From assembly GCF_014805625.2 (NCBI RefSeq), contig NW_023998493.1, positions 1,102,082 through 1,166,081 on the forward strand: a stretch of 64,000 bases of DNA, in the 5' to 3' direction. How positions within the stretch are numbered: position 1 is the stretch's first letter; every line of letters starts with the position of its first letter. Under the pieces are notes generated by a model that had not been told where the DNA came from, did not search any database, and was given only the letters and a program-made list of their open reading frames with translations. The position numbers were made by a program, and so were the translations under genes. Positions 50,313 to 63,991 of this stretch are shown here, in pieces. The stretch comes from Glossina fuscipes. Taxonomy: Eukaryota > Arthropoda > Insecta > Diptera > Glossinidae.

Positions 50313-52189
50313 ATTATTAATGGGAACATTGTGGATACATGGTGATGCAGTGGACGAGCAAATTGCCCGGCATAGGAATTATGGACTATATTTTGTATGC
50401 TGACTAGAAATGTTTGCACAATGCCTTTGAAGCCTTTTTTCGAATAATAAATTCAGAACGATAAAGCGATGTTATCATTTGACAGTAATGGGTAATAAGA
50501 AAGCCATATGTTTTTCTTTATATTTTCATTAAGGATCTTTGTTTACCTATTCATTTAGACATTGCGTACTATCGCATATTTACATCACTTAGTAGCAGCT
50601 TGACAGTTATTTGACAAACGCAAAATCACATTTTCATTCACAAAGCCCCCTTCAAAGTAGTTAATTTGTTAGTAGTTGTGATGAATCCGTGGTGCAATAT
50701 TTTATATTAATCTATTAAGATTAGTAAGAAATATTTAGATTTGTTCTTCTAACCGAAATATTGTGAAAAATTTAAAGCAGATTAGTAGATAGCTAAACAC
50801 GCTTATGTCGGTATCGCTATTTGCTCTGGTCAAGTATATGCATATTCGATGGGATTCCCGATACATATTTCTATGGATTCAAAGCATTTAGCTAATATTA
50901 GAAACCAGCTACAATGGATGGGTATAAAAACTATTTAATATGAACTCTTATGGCATAAACTCTTCGTCTCTATTATAAAATATTCAAGATTTTTTGCACA
51001 ATTATTAGGGAAGATTTATAAAAAGTCTTACTGTACTAGGTTTGACGTGCTACACTATCAAACATGTTGCATGTTGCTGCATGGTATGAAAAAAGGGAAA
51101 AAATAGCCGGTTTCAAGTATTAAACGATACCAAACCAAACCGATAGTCATGAAAAAATAGAAGAAGCATCAGCACAAAAGTAACTAAAACGAATCAAGTG
51201 CTAATGTTTGTTTTCATATCCAACAGATATTTTGTTTAGTTGAGTTTGAGTTACATTTCGGTGCGCATGCGTTACGCGTTTTTTAAAAACAATATTTTTA
51301 AGTGACAATTTTTAAATTGCGGAAATAACAAAAAAAAAAAAAATTATACTATTTTAGTTTTATTATTACTAGATTTTATATGAAATCCGAGTAAAATAAC
51401 TGTTAAAAGAAAAAAACAAAATAATAAGAAAAACTTAAAAAAAAAAATTTAACCTAATTATAAAATTTAATAATAAATGTGCGTTCGTATCAAGCGTTCA
51501 ACGACCAGCACCAACGCTTTGGTAATTTGAAACCTTCTTTCAGTTATTGATTTTATGGGTAAATCGTATATACCTATGTAAGCATTACTGTGAAACCTTG
51601 TTGTGTTGTTATGTTTATTTGACCGTATGTGTGTATGTGTTTTTAACATAAATCGTTACAGCGATTCATTACAATTTGCAAAAGATATCCATGTAGACTG
51701 GGTTCTGAATTTTATGCTTTTGCATGCATGCGTGTTATTCTTAATATTATGTGTGTCTCTTGTATTATTATTATTATTTTTTTTTTTTTCTTAATATTCT
51801 GTTTTCTGTGAAATACGATTCCAGTGTGACAAGTTTATTTTTTTGCTGTATTTGTAAAGTGATTGTAATTTAAAACCAATACATAAACAAACAAGTTTGC
51901 AAAGTGCAGTTTTACTCCAACAATATGACTAAAGTGTAACACAGTAGAAGAGCAACGGTATTGGAAATAATGTAAGGTAAAGAAGACCCTTAAACCAAAA
52001 AGACAAATCTCAGAATTGTTGAGAATTATTTCATTCGGTGACAAATGAAAGGACAGACGGACAATCTCCTTCCTGGGGCAAACAAAAAGTTCATTTAAAA
52101 AAAAGAAAAAAAAAACAAACAACAATGCATTCGTGTAAGATCAGAGCTAACATGCGGTTTTATACATTTAACATACATACAAGCGTGCA

Positions 52190-52228
52190 CTCACACACAC
52201 ACACACACACATACATACATACATACAC
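52190..52228. repeat. CA / CATA microsatellite
   Basis: Pure CA dinucleotides followed by four CATA units and more CA. Confidence 0.9.
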
Positions 52229-54915
52229 ACATCTATATTATATGCTATAAAGAGACAGCCAGTCAGTCACTCTGTCTCGTTGATCTCACCAAAAAGAGGA
52301 TTTATGTCTTCCTGTGAGACAACGCATAGCCAGGCAAAGAAGCACCTGCAAATGAAATGATATATGAATTGCACACAACCAGGAAAACGATTTAAAACGT
52401 TTGGAATTTTAAATATCTCACAAAATATACACATTTATCAATAGGAGATTTTCGACTTTGCAAAGACATATATGCACTTTGTTCTTTACTTCGATAAAAA
52501 GTGTTAATCTAGTCATTAGTCATTTACGTTTTTCCTTAAGTGTTTTTCATTAGTTTTCATTAGTTATTAAATGTAAAAATTTTTCTATTAAAATTAATAT
52601 TCATAGACAACATCTAACTACTAGTATCGCCATTAGAATTTCATGCCATGTGTGAATTACGTTACTACAACAAAACAATTGTGAAATGATTCACTGTTAA
52701 GTTGAAAAGATGTTCATAATCCATCTCAAGTTCACGTAGGTATCGTACATTTGCTGTAGAGAAATTTTTGTAACTACTATTTCTACCACTACTATTACTG
52801 CTACTGCTAGTACTATTACTAACACTATTACTATGATCACTATGGCTGCTCCTATCACTACTGTAGAAATAACAGTGATTTATGAATAATAGGTAAGATT
52901 ATTATTCATTCTTATTACTATTATAAAAAGAGTATATAAGATTTGTTGAACACTTGTAACGCTCAGATATAAGCACTAGGTACGGCAACATATTGTATTG
53001 TACATATAAATTCTTCTAAACATCACGATTTATGCAATTGACTTACTTGCGCATAGCTAGAAGTCTGCCGTTCGACACGTGCAAAGCAAATCGCGATTAT
53101 GTACTAAATCTTTTTCCTTAGCAAGCTCAGTTAAAAAATCGGTGAATATGTCGAACCACAATCATCGAAAAGCTTATTATTTTCGTTTTTTTCTAAACCA
53201 ATGGTTTACAAATTTTTTTCAATTTTTCGTTAAGAAAGAACTGTACCCAATCCGAAGATCTGCTAAAGCGTCCACTCCCGTCTACAAGCCAAACACATAT
53301 ATAAATAGAGAAATATATATGCTCATATATATGATACATGCTCATCGAAGCTGCGAAGACTTCTGAGTTGCCGCCAAATTAACGAGAATATGAATGTTCT
53401 AGTATATGACCCATTTGATGAGCGAATGGATGTTCACTTTAGACGTCAATTAAAAATTATCGATGATAATCGTAAATTGCTTTCAATCCAACCTAATTTT
53501 TTGCTTTTTTTTAACTAAACCTAACCAAAACTTAACACAAAAAAAAAAAAAAAAAAAAAAAAATTGAACAACCAATAAATGCCTCTAAATAAAATGAAAA
53601 GAGTAAAAAAAAAAACAAAAATATTGATTAGTTTCTAACACTGATTTTGACTTTTCTGAATTTACCTGAAAGTTGGACTTAGCTTAACGGGGTTAAATGA
53701 GCGGGAAAAAGAACAAATTTGAGCAAAATTGTTGAAATTGTCATTATGACTTTAGTTGACTAAACGGCATAGGGGAACGGAGAGGCAAATACACCCAAAT
53801 CGGTTGCTCTTGTCACGCTTTTCGGTAATGCATTAATTTTTTGGAGCCCTTTGTGCGTATTTCTATCAATGTTATACGTTATAAACATTTGGTAAATTTA
53901 ATGCATGCCCTTTAGTGGATATAAAAATGGAATTAAGTTCAAATTTTGAATATTCGCCGACTTTCTAACCCATGTTTATGCATTAATTAACTTAACCAAA
54001 AAGTCTCTTTAAACTACTTAAAGTTGTAAACAAATACTTTTTTAATACAGCACAACCACACCAACATTAAATAGGGGATAAAGTATTATACAAAACACAT
54101 AAGCACAATTCACTCACTTAGTAAAGCAGATTGTTTGGTTAAAAATGAAGAAGAAAAGCTGACGGGAAACTTTTAGCATTTCGTTTGCTTTGAAAACAAA
54201 ACGAAACAAAACAATGCAATATTTATATGAGTATAGGGTGGTGGGCAAAAGGCATCGAACACGACTGCTCATAACGCACTTGACGCCGTTAAGTTAGGCT
54301 AGGCAAAACCTACCTAGCCAGCCGGTCAGCCAACTAACAGACCATAGACGGCAACAATTGGGGTCAGTGAAAAGCGTTTAAATTGTTAACAACGCGATAT
54401 TTTTATTTGCAATTTTTTACATTTTTTATTATTTTAAATAGTTATATAGTTTTGTTGTCGCCTGTTTGTTAGTGAAAAACAAAAAAAAAACATACAGCAA
54501 ACAATACACTGCTTTGGACCATGGACAGGCAGGTTAAACCAAGCAAGAAGCTGTAGAAGTGCATTTGCAAAAAAAAAAAAAAAATAAATAAAAAAAAAAA
54601 AATATAAAATATAAATAAAAAATAGAAAAGGTAGTAAAACAAACAATAACGACAAGAAAATCTGTCAAACTATACACACCGGAGGAAAAACTAACGAGAG
54701 TTTAACTAATTTGAATATTTCGCCTCGTTTTTCTTTCTTTTGTCTTAAATAAATAGAAATTAATTTTTATAAGTAAGTGTTGCAGTAACAACAATAACAA
54801 ACAACCAAGTTATTATTATCGTGTTTCTCTTTATTTTTTCAACCAGGAAATTGTTAAATACTTTAAACGGCAATAACAAACCCACTAATCGCTGACAAAG
54901 TTTAAAAAGAAAAAA

Positions 54916-54950
<35 letters not shown>

Positions 54951-55231
54951 CACAAGAAGAAAAATCATAATAAAAACCGAAAAATTTAAAGTGAAAAAAG
55001 TAAAACTACATGTGTGTGACTCTACTGGTGTACGATTATTTGTTGGTTGGGTTAAGTTTATTGAACTTTAAATAATAAATAAATAAAACAAAAAAAAATA
55101 TTTTAAATCGGTTTAAAAAAATTACTCGAATATTAACATAGCTCGTATTCTGCTTCGGAGTTAAGACTAACTGACGTATTAGTTTACATGTGTGCTATAA
55201 GGTTATTTGGTTAAAGTAAAAAAAGAAAAAG

Positions 55232-55315
55232 ATGTACTTACAAATGGATATCGACGAAGAACATCAACATGCTCATCAACACAACCAATATCAGCATTCA
55301 CATCAAGATATTAAG
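55232..55315 (+). CDS. Possible His/Gln-rich first coding exon
   Basis: Twenty-eight codons starting MYLQMDIDEEHQ and then alternating His and Gln (HAHQHNQYQHSHQD) end at AAG|GTAAAA in phase 0. Mixed synonymous codons (CAT, CAC, CAA, CAG) argue against a simple DNA repeat. The inner ATG at 55244 has the better context (ACAAATGG). The sequence before it is purine-rich and lacks a pyrimidine tract, so it fits a first exon better than an internal one. It could be an alternative first exon of the JAKMIP-like gene (whose exons also end in phase 0) or the start of another gene running past 64 kb. No family recognised. Confidence 0.35.
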
Positions 55316-56975
55316 GTAAAAGGAAAAAAGAAAGAATTAAAACGTTATATTTATATATATGTAAAAGCAAAAGCAAGCTCTAAATACCTTATATCACTTC
55401 GCCTAATAAATTCAATTTTCACCCTTACATGCATGTACTTGCCTATTGTCTGCATTCCAGTTGCACTTAATTTTTAAATTAAGCGTTTATAAAAAATTCA
55501 AATAGAAAATATTAAAAACAAAATAAAATTAAAAAAAAAATAAATAAAATTGCTATGTATTTAAGGGTAAAGAACTTATTAGGTCTTTTTTCATGAGAAA
55601 ATTTACAGGGGAGATGGCTTCAAACATGATCGCATCCCGCCCAAATTTTCTACATTCATTTAGAATATTTTTCAACAACTTTTCTCGAGAAATATTGGCA
55701 ATGATCGACTACTGTTTTGATAATGGTTTTCCTGAAATATGGTCTTGGATTTCGGATAAGATTCGCTAGGCGGAAGTATGTCAAATTCATCATCAGAAAA
55801 ATGCATTATTAGACGTATGACGAACGCCGTCCAATCTTGTTATACCCTTCACGGCAAATGGTATAAGGACAAATTTTTGAAAATAAGATTTAGAAAACGT
55901 TTTTTTCAATGTAAAATATTTTTTCAAAGTCATGTGGGGTGCATAATAACTGCTGCTATGGCTGCCCTTGCTCAGGAATCTATGAGAGAAATATATATCT
56001 GTAGTCTAAAGAGGCTTCGTTAAAAGTGTATTTAGGGTACTTGCCATTTTTTTGGCGAACCATTTTTTCGCTTCAGGACTGTTTCCATAGCTTTCAGGCA
56101 AATTAGTAATCCGCAAGAGAGAGAAGAATTAAATGAACTGACGAAAAGCGAAAGATTTCTCTTTTGTTTTCCTGTATATTTCAACTCAATTTTAACAACT
56201 GTGTCATTTAAATGACAACCACTTCTGGCAGATCCAATTTTCGAGCGCTTCGTTGAGTAGATCCAATAGATTGATGTTCGTTTTTAATGCTGAAATAGAA
56301 GAAATTTCTTACAGTAGAGTAACGACATTAAATAATGACACAAGGATTAATCGAAAATCATTAAATTCCACCTCTTTGGATGCTATTCGATATTGGGATC
56401 AACATCATCCCATTTAGACCAAAAGAAGTCTGTTAACATCGATCCACGGCGCTTTTATTGCGAACCCTTAGTAGCTTTTGCTATAAATTCTCAATGTTCA
56501 TATAGATGTTACTCCCAGCACACTGCTAATTTTTATAATAATCTGTTCATGTTAATCGCTTCACGCCATTGTTCTCTGTGTAGAAAAGAAGAATTCTTAA
56601 AATAGAAAAAACTCCCTCTAATAGAGCTTTTTCCTGAGGGACGTCGTCGTCGCCGGTTGTAACAGACTGCTGTCTTTACCCGTTTTATGTATACACCTGC
56701 ACATGTATACTTAGTTTCATGGTGGGCGAAAAGTCACGGATTAAATATGAAGCCATAACAGGCGTCCTTACGAAGCAGAATGACTCCTACCAATCAGGAG
56801 ACTCCATTACCTCTAGAGAAATAATTAGATCATTTCTTCCTGCCATCTGCTCGCCAATGTTTGACCCCCCGGCAAGTTTAGAATGGCCATAGCCATACTT
56901 AAAACCGTGGCTTTCCAGGTTCTTTAACTACCATTTAACCTTGGATGACGTTGTGCTCCGCTTAAAGCCCGCCTT
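55316..56975. other. Non-coding, nothing recognised
   Basis: ORFs at 55778-56023 and 56393-56605 have no recognisable domain and unconvincing codon content. Confidence 0.45.
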
Positions 56976-56980
56976 GTATA

Positions 56981-57994
56981 TTTTGGGGAAAAAGAAATCC
57001 ATTATTTTTATATGAACTTCAGGACTTTNNNNNNNNNNNNNNNNNNNNNNNNNNNNNNNNNNNNNNNNNNNNNNNNNNNNNNNNNNNNNNNNNNNNNNNN
57101 NNNNNNNNNNNNNNNNNNNNNNNNNNNNNNNNNNNNNNNNNNNNNNNNNNNNNNNNNNNNNNNNNNNNNNNNNNNNNNNNNNNNNNNNNNNNNNNNNNNN
57201 NNNNNNNNNNNNNNNNNNNNNNNNNNNNNNNNNNNNNNNNNNNNNNNNNNNNNNNNNNNNNNNNNNNNNNNNNNNNNNNNNNNNNNNNNNNNNNNNNNNN
57301 NNNNNNNNNNNNNNNNNNNNNNNNNNNNNNNNNNNNNNNNNNNNNNNNNNNNNNNNNNNNNNNNNNNNNNNNNNNNNNNNNNNNNNNNNNNNNNNNNNNN
57401 NNNNNNNNNNNNNNNNNNNNNNNNNNNNATCCATCATGTTTTTTTCTGTTAATTGGTGTGGCACCCAAACGTCGAGCTTCTTTTTGAATCCAGCTTTGTA
57501 TAAATGGTTTAAAACTGTTTTATGGTCGATTTTTAGCTCCTGGGCGATATTACGACTGCTAACATGCCGGTCCACTTCGATCATTTCTCCGATTTTATTG
57601 ACATTTTCGACGACTGGCCTACCTGTGCGAGGTGCATCTTTAACATCAAAAATTCCTGAACGGAATCTACGAAACCAAATTTGCGCATAATTGGCTGTTA
57701 CAGTATCGGAACCATAAACACCATTCACAATTTTAGCCGCTTGGCTTGCATTTTCGCCTTTGTCAAAGAAAAACTGTAAAATGTACCGAATTTTCTCTTT
57801 GTTCACTTCCATTTTTAACACGCTGTAACTCACAACTGAATGCACTAAACAAAAAACAGCAAAAGAATTTTTTTTACTGCGAAATGTCACCTTTCCAACG
57901 AGCATAAATATGAAATTGTTTGATCGATACTTTACGAGAAATCTATCAGTGTAGCCATCTACCGAAAAAATAATGGATTTCTTTTTCCCCAAAC
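56981..57994 (-). mobile_element. Mariner element with matching TIRs and TA duplications
   Basis: The ends are 28-bp inverted repeats that begin with GTTTGGGG or TTTTGGGG and continue AAAAAGAAATCC then ATTATTTTT. They are flanked by TA at 56979-56980 and 57995-57996. The minus-strand transposase starts at 57812 (MEVNKEKIRYILQFFFDKGE). It shows the helix-turn-helix region NASQAAKIVNGVYG, the linker DAPRTGRPVVE, a second helical motif LKIDHKTVLNHLYKAGFKKK and the WVPHQLTEKN box. The catalytic core is hidden in the 400-N gap. The 39.8-kb relic is about 120 bp longer over the same span, so the gap may be under-sized. The visible part is open, so this is the best-preserved mariner here. Confidence 0.92.
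57029..57428. other. Assembly gap, 400 N, inside the mariner element
   Basis: The gap falls in the transposase core, as expected where a high-copy repeat defeats assembly. ORFs across it are artefacts. Confidence 0.98.
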
Positions 57995-57996
57995 TA

Positions 57997-60900
57997 ATAT
58001 TTGGTGGAATAACATTTAATTTTCTTTCCACAGACATTCAGTGTGAATGAAAAAACGTCGACGCAAGTTACGCTCCCAGCCCCACCTTATTCCATAAGAA
58101 TTTGCACAGAGCTAGCATCGTGTAAACCTCGGACTACCGTAGTAGTTGATTCTTTACGACGTTAGTAAGTTGTACCAAACAACTATTGGATATGAGCAAA
58201 GTGAGCATAATTCTCATTATTTTTACTCGACCTTGACAGCGCAATGATGGGAGTTTAAATACCTACCAGCGAGAAGAATATATTATAGTGTTTCTGACAC
58301 ATCGAAGTTTTTAAGTCGTCTTAGGCATGACTTTTCGGATGGAAGCCCGAAATTTCTTTTTTAATGCCATCAGACTTACTTTCAAAATTGAGGCAAACCT
58401 TTGGCAAATAATCCCACTAGAAGTAAAATCTATAACTTGTATCCCTTATTTGATGACCAGAAATGTCTAGAAGGAGGTCCATATAAGAAAAGACCCAGTT
58501 TTGATCAACAAACACTCTTCCCGATCTAAAGAACATAGTGGGGCATAAAAAATCATAACTTCGAAATGATTTCTATGTTAAAAATCTCTGTTACTAAATC
58601 AATTAAAAAAAGTTCTCTATCATGTTTTAGAGGCTTATAACCTTTGCGAAAAAAAAACTGTGTTAATAAGCTGATAAGCCAATCATTATAGCAATAGTTA
58701 CATAAACATGTATGCAAAGTTTTTTATGTGAAACTTTATATGAGAAACCAATTACTTCATCTACACAACTAGAGGGTGTATTAACATTGTTATGCTGAAT
58801 GAGAGACACTTTATTTATAAGAATTACAAAAATACTTCTATTCCCAGCTATCATAAGCATTTCGCTTCTCCCAGCCAAGTCTGTTAATTTTAACTACCGT
58901 AAGCTACGTTAGTGTAAGCTCGGAAGAAATCTAACATTCGGTAGAAACTCGCAATTTCTTAAAGAAGGCAGTTTTTTAATAAAATTTTATCGAAATTCTA
59001 TTTATAGGATTTCTCGCTTTAGGTCAAGGTACAGACATAAGACGAATACCTGACTGCTATACATTTGATAAAAGTTACTTTATGTTGACAACGAAAACTT
59101 TCTAGATAATGTACGTAATTGAATTGAAATATTTACATAAATTACTTGAATGTGTTGCTGAAAAGAGGAGGGTATTTTAGGTTCGCCTTAAGACGCATGC
59201 TAATGTTCTCGTTTATCAGTTTTTTTTTTTTTTTAGGTTTTCCTAATGATTACATGTGGGTGTACTTGAAATGGCATATTAGGAGTGTGTATTGTTTAAT
59301 AAATCAAATAAATTTTTGAAAAAATCGCACGTTTGTGCTTAACAAAGTATTTGGAAGGTCACATAATGACTTTTTTACTATTCAAAGAAAAACTAGTTCA
59401 TATGCGACTTATTTTAAATAAATCACTTTAAACAATTGTTAGGCATATTTTCAGTGCGTATTAGGCGTGAGTGCAAAACCTTTTTCTAGTTGCGCTCTAT
59501 AAGCTCTTACATTCACAGAAGAGTTCAAGAGCATTGTCTATTGAGAATCATTAGTGGTTGGACCTTTTTTTTTTTGTTATTTTAAGTTAATCCTATTAAC
59601 AAATTTTTTTCAATTTCGTTGCGTCTCGGCTCAGAGCGTTTCCATAGCATATTTGGAATATGAAATGATGCCAGGAAAATAAATAAATATTAATCATAAA
59701 ATATTTGCTTTAAAAAGCTATGAAACCACCCATGTTTAAGCCGAGGCCAATGGAATAGACTAAGTCAAAGGCACCGCTTATAAAAACTTATAAACTTAAG
59801 TTATTATTGTTAATATATTATTGTCAAAAACGGCCATTTCTCTCATAGTCATAGATGCCCCTTCGAAACTTGAATTGCTACCGATAAGGTTTTGTTTTTT
59901 GTTGTTTATTCGCTTGTTGCTTACATTTAACTTTTTCATGGCCTTTGTTAATGTCGACTGCAGCCCAAAATGTGGAAGCTTTCACTTACCACCGTAATTG
60001 CTGCTTTGCGTTTAAGTGAAAGAAGTGAAGAGTGAATATCTTATCAGTCATTACTATAAATTTTCGTAAAATTTCATATTCCCCGTAAAAGATGTCTTCC
60101 ACGTAAGCCATCATATGTCGGGACTGCCAAGTATTGGTATATCATTCTAATGTGTTAACAAAAACAATAGTCTTTCGGCATATTATTTGCTGTTGTTCTC
60201 AGAACTGGTCTAAGAAGACATTGTACGGCATTCGTGCTCTAATCTTGCCGCGAAATTATGGAAATGTACTCATGTGCTTTGTCAGTATTTTAAACATTCA
60301 AGTATTTAAATATTTTAGATGTTTGAGCTTCAAGGACTCACGCCATGCTTTTAGTTATTTTACGGCCGGATCCTATTTAAAACCTGAACCCTGTGCTATT
60401 TTAGTTAAGTAATTTAGTTTAGTATTTAGTATTCGCGACTAACTAAGGAGATGGAACAAGGTGGAAGTGCCTCAGGTAAAGACACATACATTTTATGCGT
60501 ACATTTGGGCGTTGCAAATAGAACAGCAAGATTAATATAATAACTCAACTCTTTTCTCCTTCTTCTTCTTCTTTTTCTTTCTAGAGAGAAAAATGTAATT
60601 TTTAACAGTTTAAATTTTGTTGCGATAATTTATTTGCAAAATTATTTTTTATTAGTGTATAATGAAATGTATATCACCAGATAAAGCGGATTATCTGATT
60701 ATATTAGTTTCCTTATTATAAAAAGCTTTAATAAAAAAAAAAAAAAAAAACAGATTAAGAAACGTGCCTTTGTTATGGAATGATTAGCATAAAATTTGAA
60801 TTAATATTTTTCATTATTTATTTATTTTTTGTTTTCGAACTATAATTTCAGATTGTGTGAAATTTGGTTCCTCTCTTCTAGTTTTAGAGAAAGTTTTCTT

Positions 60901-61185
60901 ATTTTGAAAAAAATGTTTTTCTTAATATTCTACACAGTTTATAGAAATAATTGAAGAAATCGAATTGACTCACACTACTAAGATGACTATAAACTTAATT
61001 AGAGATTTTTTTGAATCTGTGTAATTCATCGGAACCAGTGCGTACAGATAAGCGGCAGATCTTACGAAAAACTGAGTAAAGGCAGGATAAACTTATTAAG
61101 TAAAGGGCTATTTCATCGATTAGATTACAATTAGGTACTTGCGTTTATCTTGATCATTTTTTCATTTGAGGAAAAAAATAGGTAC
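57997..61185. other. Non-coding, nothing recognised
   Basis: AT-rich with poly(T) tracts. Short ORFs at 58663-58878 and 60134-60412 show no domain. Confidence 0.5.
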
Positions 61186-61189
61186 GATA

Positions 61190-61935
61190 TATATTAACCA
61201 AAAAATTTTCCGTAATTTTCTACAACTTTTTCCCATTTTGCCGGAAAATGGTGATATTGTGTCGAAAGAGCGACATTAGTTGATAGCGATCCCATCGGCG
61301 ATCAATTTTCGCATATCTTCAGCATGCCAGCCAAACTATGCTGCATCGATCTGAACAAGTGATAATCAGAAGGCGCTATATCTGGCGAGTACGCTTACTT
61401 TCCGTTTGTTAACCGCGATTGCTGGCCTTTTCTGCAGTAACAGTTTTGTTCGATTTTAACATCTCGTAATACACTACACCTTACTGGTCCTGCCACAGCA
61501 AAACTTCCATATTATGCTTTGTTGACTAATCCATGACTCTCTGCGCTTGAGCGCTTGCCCAGAAATCCACTTTTTTTCATCGTCAGCATCAATGCGCCAC
61601 CAAGAACTCATCTTTTTTTGGCCGCAAGCAATGAAACTGCCATGTTGAAAATGGCATTTTCAGCGAATTCGGATCTTTCCCATCGCATGTAAACGTCGAG
61701 AAATAGTTGAATCATCTACTGCTAAGATGTTTGCGAGTTCTTTGAGAGTTTGAGCTTACCACTTTTAAATTATTAAAAACAAACCCGACAAACGGGATAG
61801 GACAGAGCAGCGCCACCATTAGCGTCTGAAAGTTTTTGGCGGGCTTCGGCAGCAGATTTCTCCACATCAAGCAGCATAAGTAATAAATATCGAAAATGCA
61901 ATTTTGAGCGCTTTATGGTTAACGTCTGTGTGTGT
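61190..61935 (-). pseudogene. Mariner transposase relic, third lineage
   Basis: On the minus strand across frames: HFRYLLLMLLDVEKSAAEAR (N-terminal helix, about 61910-61850), QTLKELANILAVDDSTISRR and LHAMGKI (second helix-turn-helix), then DADDEKKW (first catalytic Asp region, family GDEKW). Next are GVVYYEMLKSNKTVTAE, QKRPAIAVNKRK and a shortened C terminus. Stops, frameshifts and at least two deletions make it inactive. The N terminus and the VYYEMLK block differ from the 57-kb and 37-kb copies. Confidence 0.8.
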
Positions 61936-63840
61936 TAAATGGAGAACTGTTATTTTATGTAGACATTGTTTACGTTGATGCTTCGCAGTGCTTTATCATT
62001 TTCACCAGTAGATAACGTTGATCAAAATACATGCAAGCACTTTTATAACCCTATCAAGGTCAAAGACTGAAAATTAATTCGCCGACTTTTTCACGAATGC
62101 TTACTAAAATAATTTGAAAATATTTGCGATTAATGACATATATATTAAGAAGTAGGCAGGATTTTAGACAAATATGGTTTTACAACTTATTTCCGTTAAA
62201 GTTATTCATTGAATAAGCTTAAATATTCTTCTCACACATATACCGCCTTATTGAAAATTATTTAAAATTAGTGGTTTTGTATAAATTATTTTTATTGCTT
62301 AACTCATACTAACTTATAAATCCATAATAAGAGAGAAACAGTGATATATGAGTAAATTAAAAATATATATATATATATAATGAGTTTTATTAACATTTTT
62401 AGAAACAAGAAAAAATGTTTTAAGCAAATCACGTCATAAGCAAATTTAGCAAACGTTCGGTTTTGTTCATTCATTCAAGTCAATGATTCATACAAACAAT
62501 CATAGGCTTGCAACGCAAGTCACTAATTCATCTACGGTATGACACTGTTTGCAATTAAATGAAAGTGAATGTTTTAAACATTACATGAATGAGTTGAATA
62601 TTTGCTTCATTTTCTTAATAGTGTTAGTGTCAGTCAGAGTTGGTTTTACAGTTTAAAACGTTTTCCTATGTTTACTTTGTATTGCGTTTGTTTGTTTGTT
62701 TATCTTTATAATCATCAAAATTATTTGTAACCATTATTGCTCTACCTAATGCTGACTGTTAAAAGTGCGTTTATATGTTCAGTTTTAAATGCATTTAACA
62801 TTTATTTATACACAAAGCTAAATAGAGTTTTTTATGAAGGAAAAAAAAAAAAAAAAAACGAAAAAACTCTAAACATATTGCAAAAATTGCAAAAAGTGAT
62901 GCGCGTCTCTTTGTTTGTTTGTTTGTTTATTTATTTTTTTTTTCCATTTGTTGGTCTGTCTTCACTGTTTCAACCACAAACTCATTATCAAAGACAGTAG
63001 TTAAGCTGCCGTCGACCTATTTGTTGCTATTAACGTTAAAAATACGTTCACACATATACACCCATTAAAATCGAAAGTTTAATTAGCTTATTTTAACATT
63101 AACGGGTTTCCCGTTAATTTGATGATAACGATAATGATGATGAAAGTAAAAGTTTAGTTGTTTTGAATAAGACATTATTATCTGTTAGTATATCGAACAA
63201 ATACAAATTTTTATGTAAACATAAATTTTAAATTTTCTTGATCTCGTGGTGAACCGTTTAATGTTCCATAAAAAAATATATAAGTTTTTTTTTTGAATTG
63301 GCCTAAATACCAAACATTAAATCCATCCATTGGATATAAATGTAAACTATGGTTTGATTTTCACTGTCCGGAAGTATGGTTTACATATTAATTTTATGCT
63401 GCTATCCGAAAATTTGATTAAAACAATTTGCCTTTTCAGTTTTCTCTTGTCCGAAAATATGATTTGCACATATTGTTTTTTCTTTGCCGAAACTTCGAAA
63501 ATATAAGCCGCGTTCATGCACATTTACTAATTGAGAATTAATTGCAAATTTATTGTGACACGAAAAATAATGTAAAAAATTTTCATTTTTCATAGTTCCG
63601 GTTGCTGTTTTCGGTCTTCCGCCAATTGATAAAATTATATGTATTCGCAGTTACATTTTTCTTATTTAAATTTCAAATAATATTCATTTCCGCTTGATAC
63701 AAGAGTTACTCCGAAGGCAACGTTCTCATTTAAGGCCCGTTTTTTCCTTTATAATGAAAGTATATATTGATGATGATATAATTTCAAGGACGAAAAGGGT
63801 ATATCAATCAACAACTTTATTCGGTTTCATTTATTCTATT
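61936..63840. other. Non-coding, nothing recognised
   Basis: AT-rich with a (TA)n tract near 62362-62380 and a poly(A) run near 62842. No supported gene. Confidence 0.5.
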
Positions 63841-63843
63841 TTA

Positions 63844-63991
63844 GGTTTGTCAAACACCTACACAGGGCAAGTATAGGAAGCCATGTGGTATAAAAGAAAT
63901 GTATGATTGGTTGAAAAAAAGTACATTCGTTAGTTGGCTGAATTATTTAGGCAGCAACATTTCAACTCGACACCTTAACATTGGTATTTAA
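63844..63991 (+). CDS. Possible terminal exon (speculative)
   Basis: A pyrimidine-rich acceptor (TTTATTCTATTTTAG ending about 63844) opens a 48-codon frame with YRKPCGIKEMYDWLKK and FVSWLNYLGSNIS, ending in TAA just before the window end. The acceptor TAG itself is the upstream in-frame stop. I do not recognise the sequence. Open frames of this length occur by chance at this base composition. Confidence 0.15.

Larger units (their letters stand above)
47754..55231. other. Intron or intergenic, no recognised exon
   Basis: If the JAKMIP-like gene continues, this is its next intron. It contains a SINE copy (50166-50312), a CA/CATA microsatellite (about 52190-52228), an ACT-rich degenerate triplet tract (52772-52862) and long poly(A) or poly(T) runs near 53540, 54570 and 54930. 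I could not place a further JAKMIP exon. Confidence 0.5.

Noticed and set aside
57012..57468. Open frames of about 146-149 codons on both strands
   Set aside because: They cross the 400-N gap; only the minus-strand mariner reading is real.
60447..60475. Short exon with MEQGGSAS and a GTAAAG donor
   Set aside because: Very short, the apparent branch site is too close to the acceptor, and no partner exon was found.
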